In this document: positions 23,958-38,647 of the stretch, piece after piece
Position numbering within the stretch: position 1 is the first letter of the stretch
Layout: each line of letters begins with the position of its first letter
DNA from: Nautilus pompilius
Taxonomy: Eukaryota; Mollusca; Cephalopoda; Nautilida; Nautilidae
NCBI GenBank assembly: GCA_018389105.1
Contig: JACATO010001431.1
Span: forward strand, 157,501 to 221,500
Direction of reading: 5' to 3'
DNA: 64,000 nucleotides
Made by a program: the position numbers and the translations under genes
The notes under the pieces: model-generated
Told to the model about the DNA's origin: nothing
Seen by the model: only the letters and a program-made list of their open reading frames with translations
Databases searched by the model: none

Positions 23958-26900
23958 TGGGAGTTTTGTAAAGGTACAGCTGCTTCGCGAAAGTAGTCGG
24001 CGCGGATAAAGAAGACCCGTTGGCTTCCTAGCGACGGGCGGCTTTCAAAAAACAACAACAACAACAAATAAATGCTCACACTAAGTTGCAGCAATGTATT
24101 CGGCACCATCTCTGCGCTCGCATCAAGAGCTGAAAGGAACTGGCACGTAAAGCGGAAGAAACTGCGGTAAAAGGAAAGGAGCGAAAGTAGGGGAGACAGT
24201 TTTGTTATTATTATTATTTTTTTTTTTGGAATGTTCTGTTTACGCAGTTGTCACAAAGGCGGTGAGGTTAATCGAAACCCAGGCCCGCCTGTCAATGCAA
24301 TATGGTGTGGGCAGGTGCGGCAGAAACCAGGCTCGACAATTAGCCGATGCGGTGCCCATTGTGGGAGCAATCAGTGACTGGGAAAGTGAATGAGGGAGGC
24401 TAGCTAGAGAGGTGCGGGCCCGGCAGCTCCCTGCCGCACTCTTTGTACCCGGCGGAGGGAGGGAGTGAGTGTGGGCGCTCGAGATGAAAGATCTGGGAAC
24501 AACCGTGAGCGGGTGGGGGGGGCGAAGGGAGCTAGTTGGGCAAAGGAGGTGATGGAAACGCACTTACCTGGAAAACAACAGAACACAACCAGTTCTCTCT
24601 GACAGGGTTGGGGTGTAATCTAGCTGTGGTTGTTGATTAACAGGTAAACGGAATTAATTGAACGATTGGTTTTGCTAAAAATGCCAAAGAAGAAAAGGGA
24701 ACCGACAATTTTTTTTGTTGTTGTTGTTGTTGTCTTTCTTTCCCAGCACTGTTTCGGTTTACCTGCGCGACTTGACGCAGCGCGCGCAGGGCTGTCTTTT
24801 ATCCTACTACTTCTCCGTCTCGTTCGCCAACTCCTCTCATCCACGCCGCATCCCTACAACGGTGCTGCTGCTGGAAAACAGAAACAACAGAAGCTCAGTA
24901 AACGCTTAACCAGTGACGGTTTACCAAATAAAAGGTGCATTTATCTAAAGGCATTAAAAAAAAAAAAAGTATAACCATTTACGTCTAGCTCGAGTTTTTA
25001 GAACGAATAGTAATTCTAATAAATCAGACATCGACTGGATTTACTGCGGTGCTGTGTGGATGCCGGTTCCTGTCCGTTTCGCCTACTCTGAGAGTGTCAG
25101 GTTTTCCCAGAATTCCTGCTGTCGGTTGGTTAATATCCGCTGAAAGTTCCAGCTCGTCGAAGGAAAGGTTCCTGCTTCTGACTACATCGAACCCGTGGCC
25201 CGTATGAGCGGTAACTATCCGATCTGTCTTATAGATTACCAGGAGTTTTTTTCCTGCCGAATAGACGACATAATGGAAAGAGTAGACATGATGGGAAGTG
25301 GACGAAGTGGGCTGTTACCGTGTTCTTGGAACTTCTTACCACGGCGAAGAATTATTTTCCTACAGCTTCGCATAGTTTCGAGAAGCAATTTAAGCTTTTG
25401 ACCGAATGTTCATCGCAGACAGGCGCCAATCAGAGCGAAGCCCGCCAGCTTCCAGAATAGAATTTAAAATGCTGCTAGATTTTGGGAGAAGACGTTTAAT
25501 CGCAACTTCTCCTGTTGAAAGAGCGGCTTCTTCGAATATAGCATAGGGTTGTACTTCTGTTTTTTTGTTGTTGTTGAACAAATAAATATAAAATGTTGTT
25601 ATTTTACTTGCAGAAGTTCCGACACCTTCAGTATCAATCCACAGTGCGCTCTCAGGTAACTTACATCCCTAAATAAATAGCCCGTTAATTAATTTGCACC
25701 CGGTTGCCGCCGCCTTGCTTGCGGTCTGCTAAATCACTAAATAATGTTTGAATATCTGCCAGCGGGGTTTAGTGGGAGAAATTCTAATTTCGAGGCCAGT
25801 CGTTTGATGTTTATCGGTTGTTGTTAAATACGAAATACGCTCTTGAGCCGTGAGGCATCCATCGCGTCTGCACTTTGATAACAAAACAAAACAGGGCAAA
25901 GACTCTACCCGAGAATACCTCCTGGCACGTACGTCAGCAGTGTACCTCACCCCCAAGTCAAAAGTACACACTCTCTTATTGTCGGACAGCAGTTTCAGGA
26001 ACGATCGAACTGGAGACACAGTCGGTCACGCTTCGGCGGTCGTCCGAGGGTGCGATAGATACACTTGATAAACTATACTGTTTAGCCAACAGACAAAACG
26101 ATATCGTTCTGTTAATCTTCCTGAAAATCGCTCACCGCAATTGCAAGGCAGTACTTCGGCCAGCCTTCAGGTAAGTTGATGGGCTTTTAATGACAAGGTA
26201 AGCAAAAAAATGTTAATTATCATTTTAAAAGACGCAAAGGTCAAAGGTGGAATATGATGTATAATCGTGGTATTACATTCATAAGAAAAACTAACGGCAA
26301 AAATAATCAGATCTACGTAAAGTACATGAATATCTAACTACTAAAAAAAATTTTTTTTTTAAATACAAACAGGAAAAGTTGAATTAAATAGTCCATAAAT
26401 GTGTTTTCGTTTAAGTTGTTTTCATAAGAGAAGTATGTATCAGTGAAACGTGTTTTGGTTTTCCATCCGATCATTTGAAAAGCGATACCGATCAGCTGTC
26501 TGCCTTTTTTTAAAATGTGAAGCAAGATCTTGTTTTACAGACCGACAGAGCTGCAGTACACGCGGCTGTGATTCTTATGTGACCCTGACGACGGCATAGG
26601 TGTGGAAAACACAAAAAACAAAAAGGGTTTGGTGACGAGAGCTTTCCCGGTTAGTTTTAATTCTTAATTGGATACCTGACTTATTATCCGCTTCATACTT
26701 TGCTCACTTTGAAATAAGCTCATCGCCGTGCTTGCTACATTAACCAAAGCAAGTGTGATAATAAAGTGTGAAATGTCTTGTTGTATTAGCCGTTTACGTT
26801 GATTTCTAGTCTTAATTATAAGTTCGAAACTGTCAGGGGTCTGACGTTTTAAACATGGAATGGATTAACTGACAGCGAATAAATTGGCAAAATTGAGTCC

Positions 26901-26999
26901 GTAGTTTTAAACGCAAACAGAAAAGTAAATACCTGTGACGATTATGGTTGTTAATAACCACTTTATCTTTTAGTAACTCCTACTGAAGTAGGCGTGTGT

Positions 27000-27000
<1 letters not shown>
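23958..27000. other. No gene recognised; two splice-like fused motifs
   Basis: AT-rich and mixed sequence. Fused acceptor/donor-like motifs occur on the minus strand at about 24568 (TTGTTTTCCAG|GTAAGTGC) and on the plus strand at 26170 (CCAGCCTTCAG|GTAAGTTG). No bounded coding exon was recognised. Confidence 0.3.
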
Positions 27001-27967
<967 letters not shown>

Positions 27968-27984
27968 TCTCTCTCTGTACTGAC

Positions 27985-28022
<38 letters not shown>

Positions 28023-28085
28023 CTCTCTCATCTGTACTGACGTCATCTCTCTCTCGCTCTCTCTCTCTCGTCTCTCCGCTCTCTC

Positions 28086-28128
<43 letters not shown>

Positions 28129-28222
28129 CTGCTCTCTCGCCCTCTCCCTCTCTCCTCTCTCTCCTTCTCTTCTCTCTCTCTCTCCTCTCTCTCTCTCTCT
28201 GTACTGACGCCATCTCTCTCAG
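27968..28222. repeat. CT microsatellite with CRE octamers
   Basis: CT runs with two exact GTACTGACGTCATC insertions (near 27981 and 28038) and one GTACTGACGCCATC variant near the end. Confidence 0.95.
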
Positions 28223-29139
28223 TAGAGCTGAGATCGATCGCTGTGTTCCATTATAAAAACAAAACAAAAATGTCGGATTTTAATGTAGAGCCAAGAGAAC
28301 ACAGATGGAAGAACTGTTACATATTTAATTTATAATTGAATTTAAAATCAGCAGCCATCTAAGCCAGTCAGCGCTAATAACAGCTGTTGTCCGCCTGCAT
28401 ATATATATACAGACATCACAGAAATAACGGTATTTACAGGTATTCCTTTCCAACAATCGGGGTTAGGGGTCGTTTGTTGTCCGTTTTCATAAAGCAAAAG
28501 CAAAACGAGAGATGTGTTTCTTTACCGCGAGATGGGACGGAGACAAAACGACGCGATAATACACAAGCCCCGTTTCCGTCTCTGTATCTCTGCGAACAGA
28601 TTTCACTTTCCTATCAATTCATTAGACTTAGTCTGTCACTTCAGATTAAAACGTTCGCAATACAAACATATATTGTGTTCCACCGCCTACCCTAAGCCCT
28701 CACTCCGAGCCCTGGCCAGCGGTTTTTAATTATCCGCATGTCTCTAGACCTTGCGTGCTGCCTCTGTACCGGTTACGTGCGTTCCCTCATCCTGGCCCAA
28801 CAGGCTCTTAAATGAACTTCAACTCGACACCGGTAATTTCCGTCCTGACGTGCATACGTTCAGCGTGTCGGCGCTGCTGGCCCTAATCCCGCAGTTTTTC
28901 ATCTCCCTAAAACCTAATATGTAACTATAGTGGCTAAGATAATAAATTCGTCGCGATCGGAGTTAACGACAAACGCAGCCTTGCAAACTCGAGTACGATG
29001 CTGTAAATCCCGTCGAATGGGTCTTCCATTGGCGAGAACCCGGAAGCGGTGTTAGGTTTTTGTTTTTGTATAATTGGATATTTGTCAACTCGCTGGCGAG
29101 ACGATGTCTGATGACTGAACATCGTTTTCGTAACCCCGC
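28223..29139. other. No gene recognised
   Basis: Short overlapping frames only; nothing else identified. Confidence 0.35.
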
Positions 29140-29142
29140 CTC

Positions 29143-29176
<34 letters not shown>

Positions 29177-29199
29177 CTCTCTCTTTCCATCTCTCTCTC

Positions 29200-29245
<46 letters not shown>

Positions 29246-29250
29246 CTCTT

Positions 29251-29299
<49 letters not shown>

Positions 29300-29331
29300 C
29301 CTCCCTCCCTCTCCCCCCTCTCTCTCTCTCT
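29140..29331. repeat. (CT)n microsatellite
   Basis: About 190 bp of CT with CTTTCCATCT interruptions occurring twice. Confidence 0.95.
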
Positions 29332-30352
29332 GCTGATTAATACTCATCAATCTCACCACACGAGTAAATCACCCAGCAATAAGTATTAAACTGATACAAC
29401 AGTACATTAAAAATAATTGATTCTTATAGATAATTGACAGCAAGTGTCTTGAAAAGGAAACTGTCATTTCCAAATTTGAACGTGTACAAGGATAACATGT
29501 CGATCTCGTATCTGAGGGTGTGTGTAGTATAAACTGTCGCATCAGTCTCTTACAGTTTGCTTCATCTTTGTTGGTACTTCACTCATCACTGTCTTGTTCG
29601 GACATTTTGCCGTAAACATTCACAACGCTTCACCGATCGTTATAAACAGCATTTTAAATTATTAATTTCTCTTTCCTTAGTCTACTTTAGTTTGGCTTAT
29701 CCGAGGAGGCAGAACGCAGCAACCAAAGCTTAGCTAATTATTCAAGTAGATCTCGGGGAAAAGAAATTACCCACAATGCTATTCTTAAACTGATTAACGC
29801 TATCCCCATTAAAAACACCTTGCGGGTAGCTTTGTTTCATCTACTGGAACTTAGCTTTAGTATTCATCATTAACTCGGACGGTCGAGAAGGTTCTCCACC
29901 TCAAATATAAATCACACGTGAAAAGTGGGCGAGACTCTGACTAATAATTACCTCTATAAATGTAGGGGTTAAAATAGGAAGAAACCAAAGAAACAGATTG
30001 AAGTTTCCCCTTAAATCCATTTTCTAACAGTTACTGATGTTTTAGAAACTTCGGAACTGATGTAGAACTTTCCTTCAGTCCGTGCCAGGAATATAACTGA
30101 AGTGTCAGCTTCAAAAGTTAAACTTTCCAGGGTCGACGAAGAACCGAGTTCGAATTCCGCTGGCGCTGATCTATTTACCTTTCTGGAGGAGAGCAGGGAA
30201 GGGGGTCGGTCTTCAGATGGTGTGTAAAAATACCGAAATGGGGAATAATGGGACCAAGATAGAAGAGGACGTTCGACTGGGGTATTGTTCTAGAAAGCTG
30301 TTGAGCCAGTTTTTCCCGAATACCGTCGATCGTTTAAAGACATTTATATATA
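29332..30352. other. No gene recognised
   Basis: AT-rich sequence. A B-box-like GAGTTCGAATTCC lies near 30146, without a matching A box. Confidence 0.35.
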
Positions 30353-31527
30353 CAGGTGCATCTCAAAATATTATAATATTCCATTTCGAGTTTGAGTAAA
30401 TCACTATTTATGCAGTATAAATACCATGAATCTCTCAGTCTGGTTCAGTACACACAACCACAATCATGGGGAAGACTGCTGACTTGACAGTTGTCCAGAA
30501 GACACTCATTGACACCCTCCACAAAAAAGGTAAGCCACAGAAGGTCATTGCTGAAAGCATATTCATGGAAAGTTGACTGGGAGGGGAAAGTGTGGTAGGA
30601 AAAGGTGCACAAGCAAGAGGGATGACCGCAGCCTTGAGAGGATTGTCAAGCAAAGCCAATTCAAGAACTTTGATGAGCTTCACAAGGACTGGACTGAGGC
30701 TGGAGTCAGTGCATCAAGGGCCACCACTCACAGATGTGTCCAGGAAATGGGCTACAAGTGTCGCATTCCTAGTGTCAAGCCACTTCTGAACCAGAGACAA
30801 CGTCAGAAGCGTCTTACCTGGACTAAGGAGAAAAAGAACTGGACCGTTGCTCAGTGGTCCAAAGTCCTCTTTTCAGATGAAAGTAAATTTTGCATTTCAT
30901 TTGGAAATCAAGGTCCCACAGTCTGGAGGAAGAGTGGAGAGGCACAGAATCCAAGTTGCTTGAAATCCAGTGAAGATTCCACAGTCACTGATGATTTGGG
31001 GTGCCATGTCATCTGCTGGTGTTGGTCCACTGCGTTTTATCAAGTCCAAAGTCAACACAGCCGTCCACCAGGAGATTTTAGAGCACTTCATGCTTCCATC
31101 TGCTGACAAGCTTTATGGAGATGCTGATTTCCTTTTCTAGCAGGACTTGGCACCTGCCCACAGTGCCAAAACTACTGGTAACTGGTTTGCTGACCATGGT
31201 ATTTACTGTGCTTGACTGGCCAGCCAACTCGCCTAACCTGAACCCCATACAGAATCTATGGAGTATTGTCAAGAGGAAGATGAGAGACACCAGACCCAAC
31301 AATACAGACAAGCTGAAGGCTGCTATCAAAGGAACCTGGGCTTCCATAACACCTCAGCAGTGCTACAGGCTAATTGCCTCCATACCACATCGCATTGATG
31401 CAGTGATTCGTGCAAAAGGAGCCCTGAATGAGTGCATAAATGAACATACTTTTCAGAAGTTCGACATTTCTGTATTATAGATCTTAATTGATCTTATGAA
31501 ATATTCTAATATCTTGAGATGCACCTG
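30353..31527 (+). mobile_element. Tc1-like DNA transposon, decayed, both ends present
   Basis: The 1,175-bp element is flanked by TA target duplications (30351-30352, 31528-31529). The terminal inverted repeats begin CAGGTGCATCTCAA and match over about 28 bp with two mismatches. The interior encodes a Tc1-family transposase on the plus strand, the kind widespread in fish and invertebrates. The element sits in a (TA)-rich sequence on both sides, as expected for a TA-targeting transposon. Confidence 0.93.
30466..31480 (+). pseudogene. Tc1-like transposase, inactivated
   Basis: The start MGKTADLTVVQKTLIDTLHK is followed by an apparent loss of part of the first helix-turn-helix near 30560 that shifts frame. 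The second frame (from about 30565) carries KCGRKRCTSKRDDRSLERIV and the catalytic FSDESKF block with the first Asp. A two-base loss near 30970 shifts frame again, a TAG at 31138-31140 replaces a Gln codon just before QDLAPAHSAK (second Asp), and an extra T near 31203 shifts frame a third time. The last segment has LDWPANSPNLNPIQNLW, where the third catalytic residue, normally Glu in NPIENLW, is Gln. The product cannot be an active DDE transposase. Confidence 0.92.
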
Positions 31528-31529
31528 TA

Positions 31530-34500
31530 TATATATATATATAAAACTTTCATTATACAGCATGGAAACTCTGCAAAATCAGAGTCAACAAAATACGCAG
31601 AATTTCAATAAAAATGTTTGTTTTATATTGTTTTTTCTTCTAGATTTTCCCGAGTTTCCATGGCGATACCTAAACCATCACTCGCTCTCATTTATCCTGC
31701 TCTTTCAGAAAAGGGGTTGCACAAATAAACAGTGTAAACTAGTAAATTAATCCGAGCGCGAGTCTGCCATTTATTTACATCCTAAACTAACAGTTTTACA
31801 TTACAATGCTGACAGAAAAGTGACTTAGGAAATTACCAAAAGAGGGAAGAAAAAAAATCTGGTGAAAGGAGAGTTAAGAGCCAGGGAAAAACTAGATTCT
31901 ATTTCTTTCTACTTTGTCGTGTATCATCGGTAATTATTCAGCAGTAGGGACCTCGGCTTTGATCAATTACATTATTATCGGTAATATGGCGAAAGTTAGC
32001 TGCCACAAAATAATCAAAAACGAGCCAATTACTACTGTAAATGACCTCAATTTATCGAAATTGGATTTAAAAAAAAAACAGAAAAACAACTTTTCTTCAT
32101 CTTCCTCTTCCTTTTGATGTTCGGGGAGAGGAGGAAGCTCAGTTATTCTGTCTCTCGCGTGTGGCATCGTGTAGTTTTCACTTACCAAGGAAAAATGGTG
32201 TCGAGCGAGCAGAAGCCAGACTCCGATGGAATTTCTCAGCTCGGTTATCAGTTACTCGCGCCTGTCGTTCTCCAGCTTAGCGACAACGTTTTTACGATTG
32301 CTGTTGAGAAACCAGATTGGATAGAAAGCGATAATGTACGAACGAGACCGTGTAAAATGTATGTACCTTAGACGACCAGCGGAACTTCCAGAGCAGTTTT
32401 AGCTGTGACGCTCAGCCGGTGGTGATACATCCGCAGAATGCAGCGTCATGTACCCGGCTGCGGAGGCTAAAGATGGTGGGCTAGTGAAACACACCGGCTC
32501 GGCTACAGAACCGCACGTAACATAGACAAAGAACGCTACTGGAGAGCCTCACAGGTGCTTGGACCGTGCGCACCCGTCATCTTCCCTTTCTCGTTGGATG
32601 ACCGCCGAAGCCTACAGGGATTGCTGAAGGTTACGTTGATCGGGTCACCGGAACTCGACGCGAACCAGGCTACCGTTTCATGCAAGATCGCTCGCATCTC
32701 CCGAGTCATTGCAGTCCATCTCTTAGTCTCACTCCCTCCCCCTTCTCCACCAGACACCTGAGCGATATTAAAAACGTCTGACGGATTCATTCGTGAGGAA
32801 TCGGAAATCATAGAAGTCCAAGACATATTCGGGGGGCCTCTTCATTCCCGTGGATCTGATCTGAGCCTGCAGATGGATCCACCGATGGCTACTCCGAGAA
32901 AGTCTCGTGAGAGTTTCGGCGTGGAGAAATCCGCTAACTTGGCAAGGTGTCAGTCAGGGTACAATTCCACTGGGCTGAATGAGATTCCACACAAAACTTG
33001 CCGTCCTGACGATTCGTTGCTGTGGGCCGACTAGTACATGGTTTTCTTGGTTTCTGCCAGTCTTCTGGGGTTCCAATCAGCTGACTAACCACAGAATGAG
33101 ACACGCCCGTGTAGTCACCACGTGGAACACACCAACCGTACAGCCATGTTCAATTCGTAGTATATTCTGAAGACGAAAATGGAATGCAGAATGGATCATA
33201 TACAGTCTGTCTGTCCCTCCGCCCACTGTTTTTTGCTACTCTCGATTGCGTTGGCGCACGTAATGGATTTGTACACAGTGGCACTGAATTTCTACCATTA
33301 AGATTACTGGTATTAAGTCTGGCAGTACATTTCAGTACCACTGTAGCGAGACATTTTTTTGTTTCTTTTAAAGTCTTTTTGCATATGACCTTTAACTCTT
33401 TGATGGAGATATATCTTAAGGAAGGTTCCCCGACGTTTATCACGCTAATCTCCAATTCTATCCGATCGGGTTATCACTGCGTCTGGAGGTTGATTGTTTT
33501 TAAGCTGTGTAAGATACTGCACGTTATAGTCTTGAGGGTGGGTCCGCTTGATGACTAGCGAGGGACAAAAGGTAGACGAACTCGTCAGCGCTATTCTGGC
33601 TGGGGCCATTTGTCGGCCGGACGTCCACTGGCGGTGACGCCGATGGGCGTGTCATGTCGATGCTCTGTCAAATGAAGGACACCATCAGTAGAACGCCCGC
33701 TTATATATAGGAAACAGAGCTACATAAAAGGACCGTAGTAGTAATTTCTAATAATAAATCACTTCTGCATCTTTCTTTTTAAATAAAATAACTACAAATC
33801 GTGTGATCGATCCTTTCTTTTCCCTAAAATTAAAAAAAAAATTTAGGACAATCTATTGCACGGATGTAAACAAAAGACTTTTTAAATGTATGTTTCTGAG
33901 GACACATTTGCGCTTTCTTAGGGTATAGTTTGTTCAGTAAAAAATCAAAACAGACAGCCGACAGTTTACAAAGAGACAGGTGGAATAAATATTCAACTTT
34001 AAGAAGTAGCAGATTACTTAGCTATTCAGCGTCCGGTGGAAATTCAGTAGATCAACTTAAAGTTAGAAGATGTAGCGAACTTCGAAATCAGTTAATATGA
34101 GAACAAGTCGTTTAAATCTTTCCAGAAAACTAACGAAATCTAAAGTGTAGCACGACTTTGTAAGAGTCTGACGTAGGTGGATAGCGCAGTAGGTTAGGAA
34201 GGGAACACTACGAAGCCCGAAAGATCCAATGAATGAAGTTTTTTTTAAAAAAATTCAAACGAAGCAAATAATAATAGTACTGTTGATGGAATAGTCGTCA
34301 CTGAGTTTTATGCTACTTTTATTGTTGGGGAAATATCTTCTTAGCTGAATTTCGTTTCCTTTCATTACCAGTCAAAGAGCGGTTAGTGTCTCAGACAGTT
34401 GGGGATCGTTCTCCTGGGACAGAAAACGCCAGAACTTGCACCACCAGACGGCGCTCAACGGTCCAGCCGAACTCGTTCGTGCACCTGTTTAATAATGTTT

Positions 34501-34660
34501 CGCCTCCATTGTCAGAATTTTATGGTCGTGTGTTTTCCAAAGAAAAAAAATTTAAATAAAACAAAAGATATAACGAATATACAAGTTACCAAAAAACACA
34601 CACACAGGTAAAAAGCTTGTTCGGTACCAGATTTCAACGTGGGTAAGGTATCATCATCTC
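31530..34660. other. No gene recognised
   Basis: Short overlapping frames only. A strong minus-strand donor-like TTTTTCCTTG|GTAAGTG lies at about 32184. A tRNA-like GGTGGATAGCGCAGTAGG at about 34175 may be a decayed SINE head. Confidence 0.3.
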
Positions 34661-34663
34661 CAT

Positions 34664-34715
<52 letters not shown>

Positions 34716-34787
34716 ATCATCATCATCATCCTCTCTCTCATCATCATCATCATCTCCTCTCTCTCTCTTTCCTTCTCCATCTCCATT

Positions 34788-34822
<35 letters not shown>

Positions 34823-34853
34823 CTTCTCCATCTCCATCTCTCTCTCTCTCTCT
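34661..34853. repeat. CT and ATC composite microsatellite
   Basis: CT runs are interrupted by two (ATC)n stretches and repeated TTTCCTTCTCCATCTCCATCT segments. Confidence 0.95.
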
Positions 34854-35185
34854 TCTGTTCATTCTCGTAATTCTACGATTTTTTTAAAGAACAAAAATCT
34901 TGAAAAGATTTTTTATTCAAAATCGAATAATGCAACAGGCTGACCCTGTTTCCTGCTCCTTCTACAATAAAGGCTGGGGATCTGAACTGTTTAGGGTTAG
35001 AAACGGAAAGGACTGTAGGACTGTTCCTTCTGCGTCCGGTCAGCGAAAAACGGACCGAAGAATCTGACGTCGTGTTTTTGAACGAACGATGTACGTGTTC
35101 TCCTCTCCTTCATCAGTAAACACCGACAGTGGCGTTTATAAGTCTCACCGCTTGGTCTTTTGTTACCTTTACTGTTAAGTTTAAT

Positions 35186-35249
35186 AAGTTTAATAATAAG
35201 AATACGAATAATAATAATAATTAAAATACTAATAATAATAATAATAATT

Positions 35250-35290
<41 letters not shown>

Positions 35291-35362
35291 AAGAATATAA
35301 TAATAATAATAAGATAATAATATAATAATAATAAGAATAATAGATAATAATAATAATAATAA

Positions 35363-35408
<46 letters not shown>

Positions 35409-35411
35409 TAC

Positions 35412-35446
<35 letters not shown>

Positions 35447-35452
35447 CTAATG
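35186..35452. repeat. (TAA)n microsatellite
   Basis: About 265 bp of imperfect TAA with TAC, AAG and TATAATAA interruptions; poly-Y, poly-I and poly-L frames are artefacts. Confidence 0.95.
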
Positions 35453-37134
35453 CACAAGTTACGTACACTTCCACTTCCGGACCCTGACGTTTTTACCACT
35501 CACAAGTTCTCATCACTCTTCTCGTTGTACCGCAGTAGGTTACCTATGTTTTCCATGATCCGGTTGCCAGCGCCGCCTCTCGGTTATTTATGATTACCGC
35601 TGAAGGAACCTCGACCGGAGTAAAACATCTGGTTCGTCACCTAACCAAACAAGTGTAAGGATCAGATCGTAACCCCCCCCCTTTTCTCACGGTTCGCCCT
35701 GCACCCACCCGAACTACAGACCGGTGCCGACCGTTTTCTCGTCGCCTGACTTGGCGGAACACGTCGCAATGGTCGAGCGAACGGTGCCGAGTATCCGAGA
35801 AGCCTCGTCCTTTGATTAATTACCGATCTCTATTTTTACCCTGGTTAACACGAGAGATTCTCACCCTCCGAAGTAACCCAACCGCAGTGGTGATGGATGG
35901 TTCGACAGAGCAGAAACGATACGGAATAGACGATTTATCCCGCCGACAGACAATTTTATTCCAGCCCCGACCCCGCCCCACCCCTCGGGGAACTCTTCTC
36001 CAGAAACCCTGGGGTGGGGAGAGGAGGAGGAGGAGGAGGAGGGGTTAGAGTGAAACGAAAGTCTACCCCCTCTCTCCGTCGCATCGTTTTATTCCCGTAT
36101 AGACGACAATCCGTGAGCACCAGCCCCAACTAGAAACTCAGCAGCCCGGTCAGGCGCCAGTAACAGCATCACGGGGACGGGCAGGGTATCTGCCTCCCCC
36201 TCCCACCCCAGCTTGTTACAGATCGCCATTGAAGTCGTGTGGGATTTTCACACGTTCGTTTGATGTGTTCCACGAAGGATGCTAACGCTTCTCGTGGTAC
36301 TTTTTGTTCTTCTCGCGTCTCCGATTAATTATGACATAAAATTTACACAGTCTCCCCTACACCATCATTTTTCATTCTGTCCGACCATAGCATCTTTCTC
36401 TAACAAGCGTTCTTTTGTAGCCGGATTGAGCTCTCCCACATCGGGCCGTTATTAATAGCCATAGGATGAAGAATTGCTTCATAAACATCATACCGTTTCT
36501 GAGAGGAGGGGAAAACCGTAATAAAAGGTGGAGGAAAGGCCGTTTGAAAACTCAAAGTAAAAGTGCGCGCTTTGCTATCATCCTGACAGCGAAAAAGAAG
36601 GCCGTATGTTTGTGGAACAATTAAAAACTCCGGCCCCTGCCAGCCGAACAATGAGCCCTTTTGAAGTTTAATCACACATCTTGTTTTAGCCCAACTGACA
36701 GAAAATAATTAATTAAGTTTTCTGTGATTACCTTTGAGATTTCTTTCCGTTTGTTGTTTTTGTCTAATTTGAGCTTTTAAATTATACTGCTGGTAATTAT
36801 AAAAGCCGGAATAGAATCCCGGGTGTGGGTGGTGGTGGGGGGGGGAGGACAGACTGTGGCGCCCCCTCTCGTCAGCTTGCGGAAGAAGACAAAAAAAAAA
36901 ACAGAAAAATCTAATATTTAAAAAAAAAAAGTTAGTATTATTTTTTTTATTAGGAACCTGGACCCTTTTTTTTTTGCAGAGACAGTCGGGTTAGGGTTAA
37001 ACAACCCTTTACGTCAACCTGTGCGTTAATAATTAAATATTGGGAACAATAAAAAAAATTAAAATTAAATAAGCTACAAGAATTTTTTTAAACTTAGACA
37101 GTATTTCGCTAGCTTTTTTCGCCATTTTAAAATC

Positions 37135-37136
<2 letters not shown>
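35453..37136. other. GC-richer block, no gene recognised
   Basis: It holds C-rich and G-rich tracts (35940-36050, including GTGGGGAGAGGAGG repeats) and polyA/polyT runs at 36.89-36.98 kb. No coding feature is supported. Confidence 0.35.

Positions 37137-37183
<47 letters not shown>
37137..37183. repeat. (ATT)n microsatellite
   Basis: About 46 bp of ATT. Confidence 0.95.
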
Positions 37184-37184
<1 letters not shown>

Positions 37185-38532
37185 GTAGATTTTTGCTGCT
37201 CAGAACATCCACGCCGATCAAAACGGTTCCAGCTTTTGGAAATGCCAGATTTGGCGACAGGGGCACGTGGTGCACCTGTGTAGCGTCACCAGCCGGCTCC
37301 AACTGCTGTCGGTTCGAGTTGGGTAGGTGATGATGATGATGATGATGATGATATGCTTGCTGCTGAGACGGATTTGCAGCTTTCCCTACTGAGGCTGGCA
37401 AACAGACTCGGCGCCTGGCCGTCGGGGAAAAAAACAATAATAACAAACAAACAAATGACTACGCACGTGCTTCCAGGGAGCCAGGTAGATGATGCTCGGG
37501 GAGGGAAACAGCAGCAGCTTTCCTTCGGCAGGTGTCGCGGAGATAAACCCGGGTATTGTCGGCCTCACTTCCGAGACGTCGATACCTAAGCTTGCCTCCA
37601 CAAGCCAGCGATGGCTCTCGGCACAGCGTCGTTTCGCTGGCGGATCTTGAGTAAAGATGAAGATCAAACCTTAAGCCTTGCACGTGCGCAGCAGGTTCCC
37701 TTCCCCGTCATCCCAAAACCTCTCCTTTAAGATGAACAATAGCGAATTCTGTATTCACGTGAGGTAGTGTGGAAAACACGGAGCGTCTATCTAAAAATAG
37801 TCAGGTGAACGGGATGGACGGACGCCGAGTCCGCTATAAGCGGGTGAACAGCAGCAGCAACTCAGCTACCGTACGTAATAGCGCAGTAGACTGGGACAAC
37901 TAAAAGGGGTTCTAAATGTCCCACGTGCGTGTGAAGAGGTGGGAGGGCGGCGTTCTCTTGATCTCGTGAAATATTTCTTCTCCTCTGTAAGTACTTTCAG
38001 CTGGGACAAAAACACATCCATGATGGGTAAGTGGATGGAATGGCGACCCTGATGTAGATCTGTAGGATAATGCGAGAGGGTTTGGTGTTCGGTTGTTCCC
38101 AGCAGCTGAAGCTTTGTGTTAAAATGTCAGATGTTTCTCCCTAATGGTGCGCCGAAGACCACTGTAAATTTTAGCTTGGCCTACGAAAGTCATCGCGGGG
38201 TTCATTCGTGTGTATATATTAGCAGCGCGATTTTGAGGTTCTGATTATTTCCTGCTATCACAGCGAAAGGCGAGAACCCAGCTTGAGCGCCTGTATACCA
38301 AGGTACGACAATCGAGGAGTCCAATGAGACGATGGCCACCGAAACAGACAAAATCCACTAGAGAGGGCTAAGATTGCGCGTGACCCTTAAAATCGGGAGC
38401 TACAACCGAAAAGCAGGGGATCAGCAATTAAAGAGAAACCTCATACCGAATGTACACACGAAGGGAACTTTCTGATTATCAGGGGACATGATAGAAAATA
38501 CGGCGTTGGCGGAACCTCGCGTCCTTTAAGCT
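37184..38532. other. No gene recognised
   Basis: It contains a short (GAT)n at about 37328-37352. Overlapping frames on both strands near 37.2-37.7 kb lack recognisable motifs. Confidence 0.35.
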
Positions 38533-38612
38533 ATATAATAATAATAATAATAATAATAATATAATAATAATAATAATAATATAATATAATAATAATAATA
38601 ATAAAGAAAATA

Positions 38613-38647
<35 letters not shown>

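Noticed and set aside
30131..30180. B-box-like GAGTTCGAATTCC
   Set aside because: There is no A box upstream and no repeated body; a chance match is likely.
34170..34235. tRNA-like GGTGGATAGCGCAGTAGG
   Set aside because: It resembles an A box, but no B box (GGTTCGANTCC) follows at the right distance, so neither a tRNA nor a SINE can be claimed.
36985..37003. Telomere-like GGGTTAGGGTTAAA
   Set aside because: Only about two units, inside ordinary AT-rich sequence; not an interstitial telomeric array.
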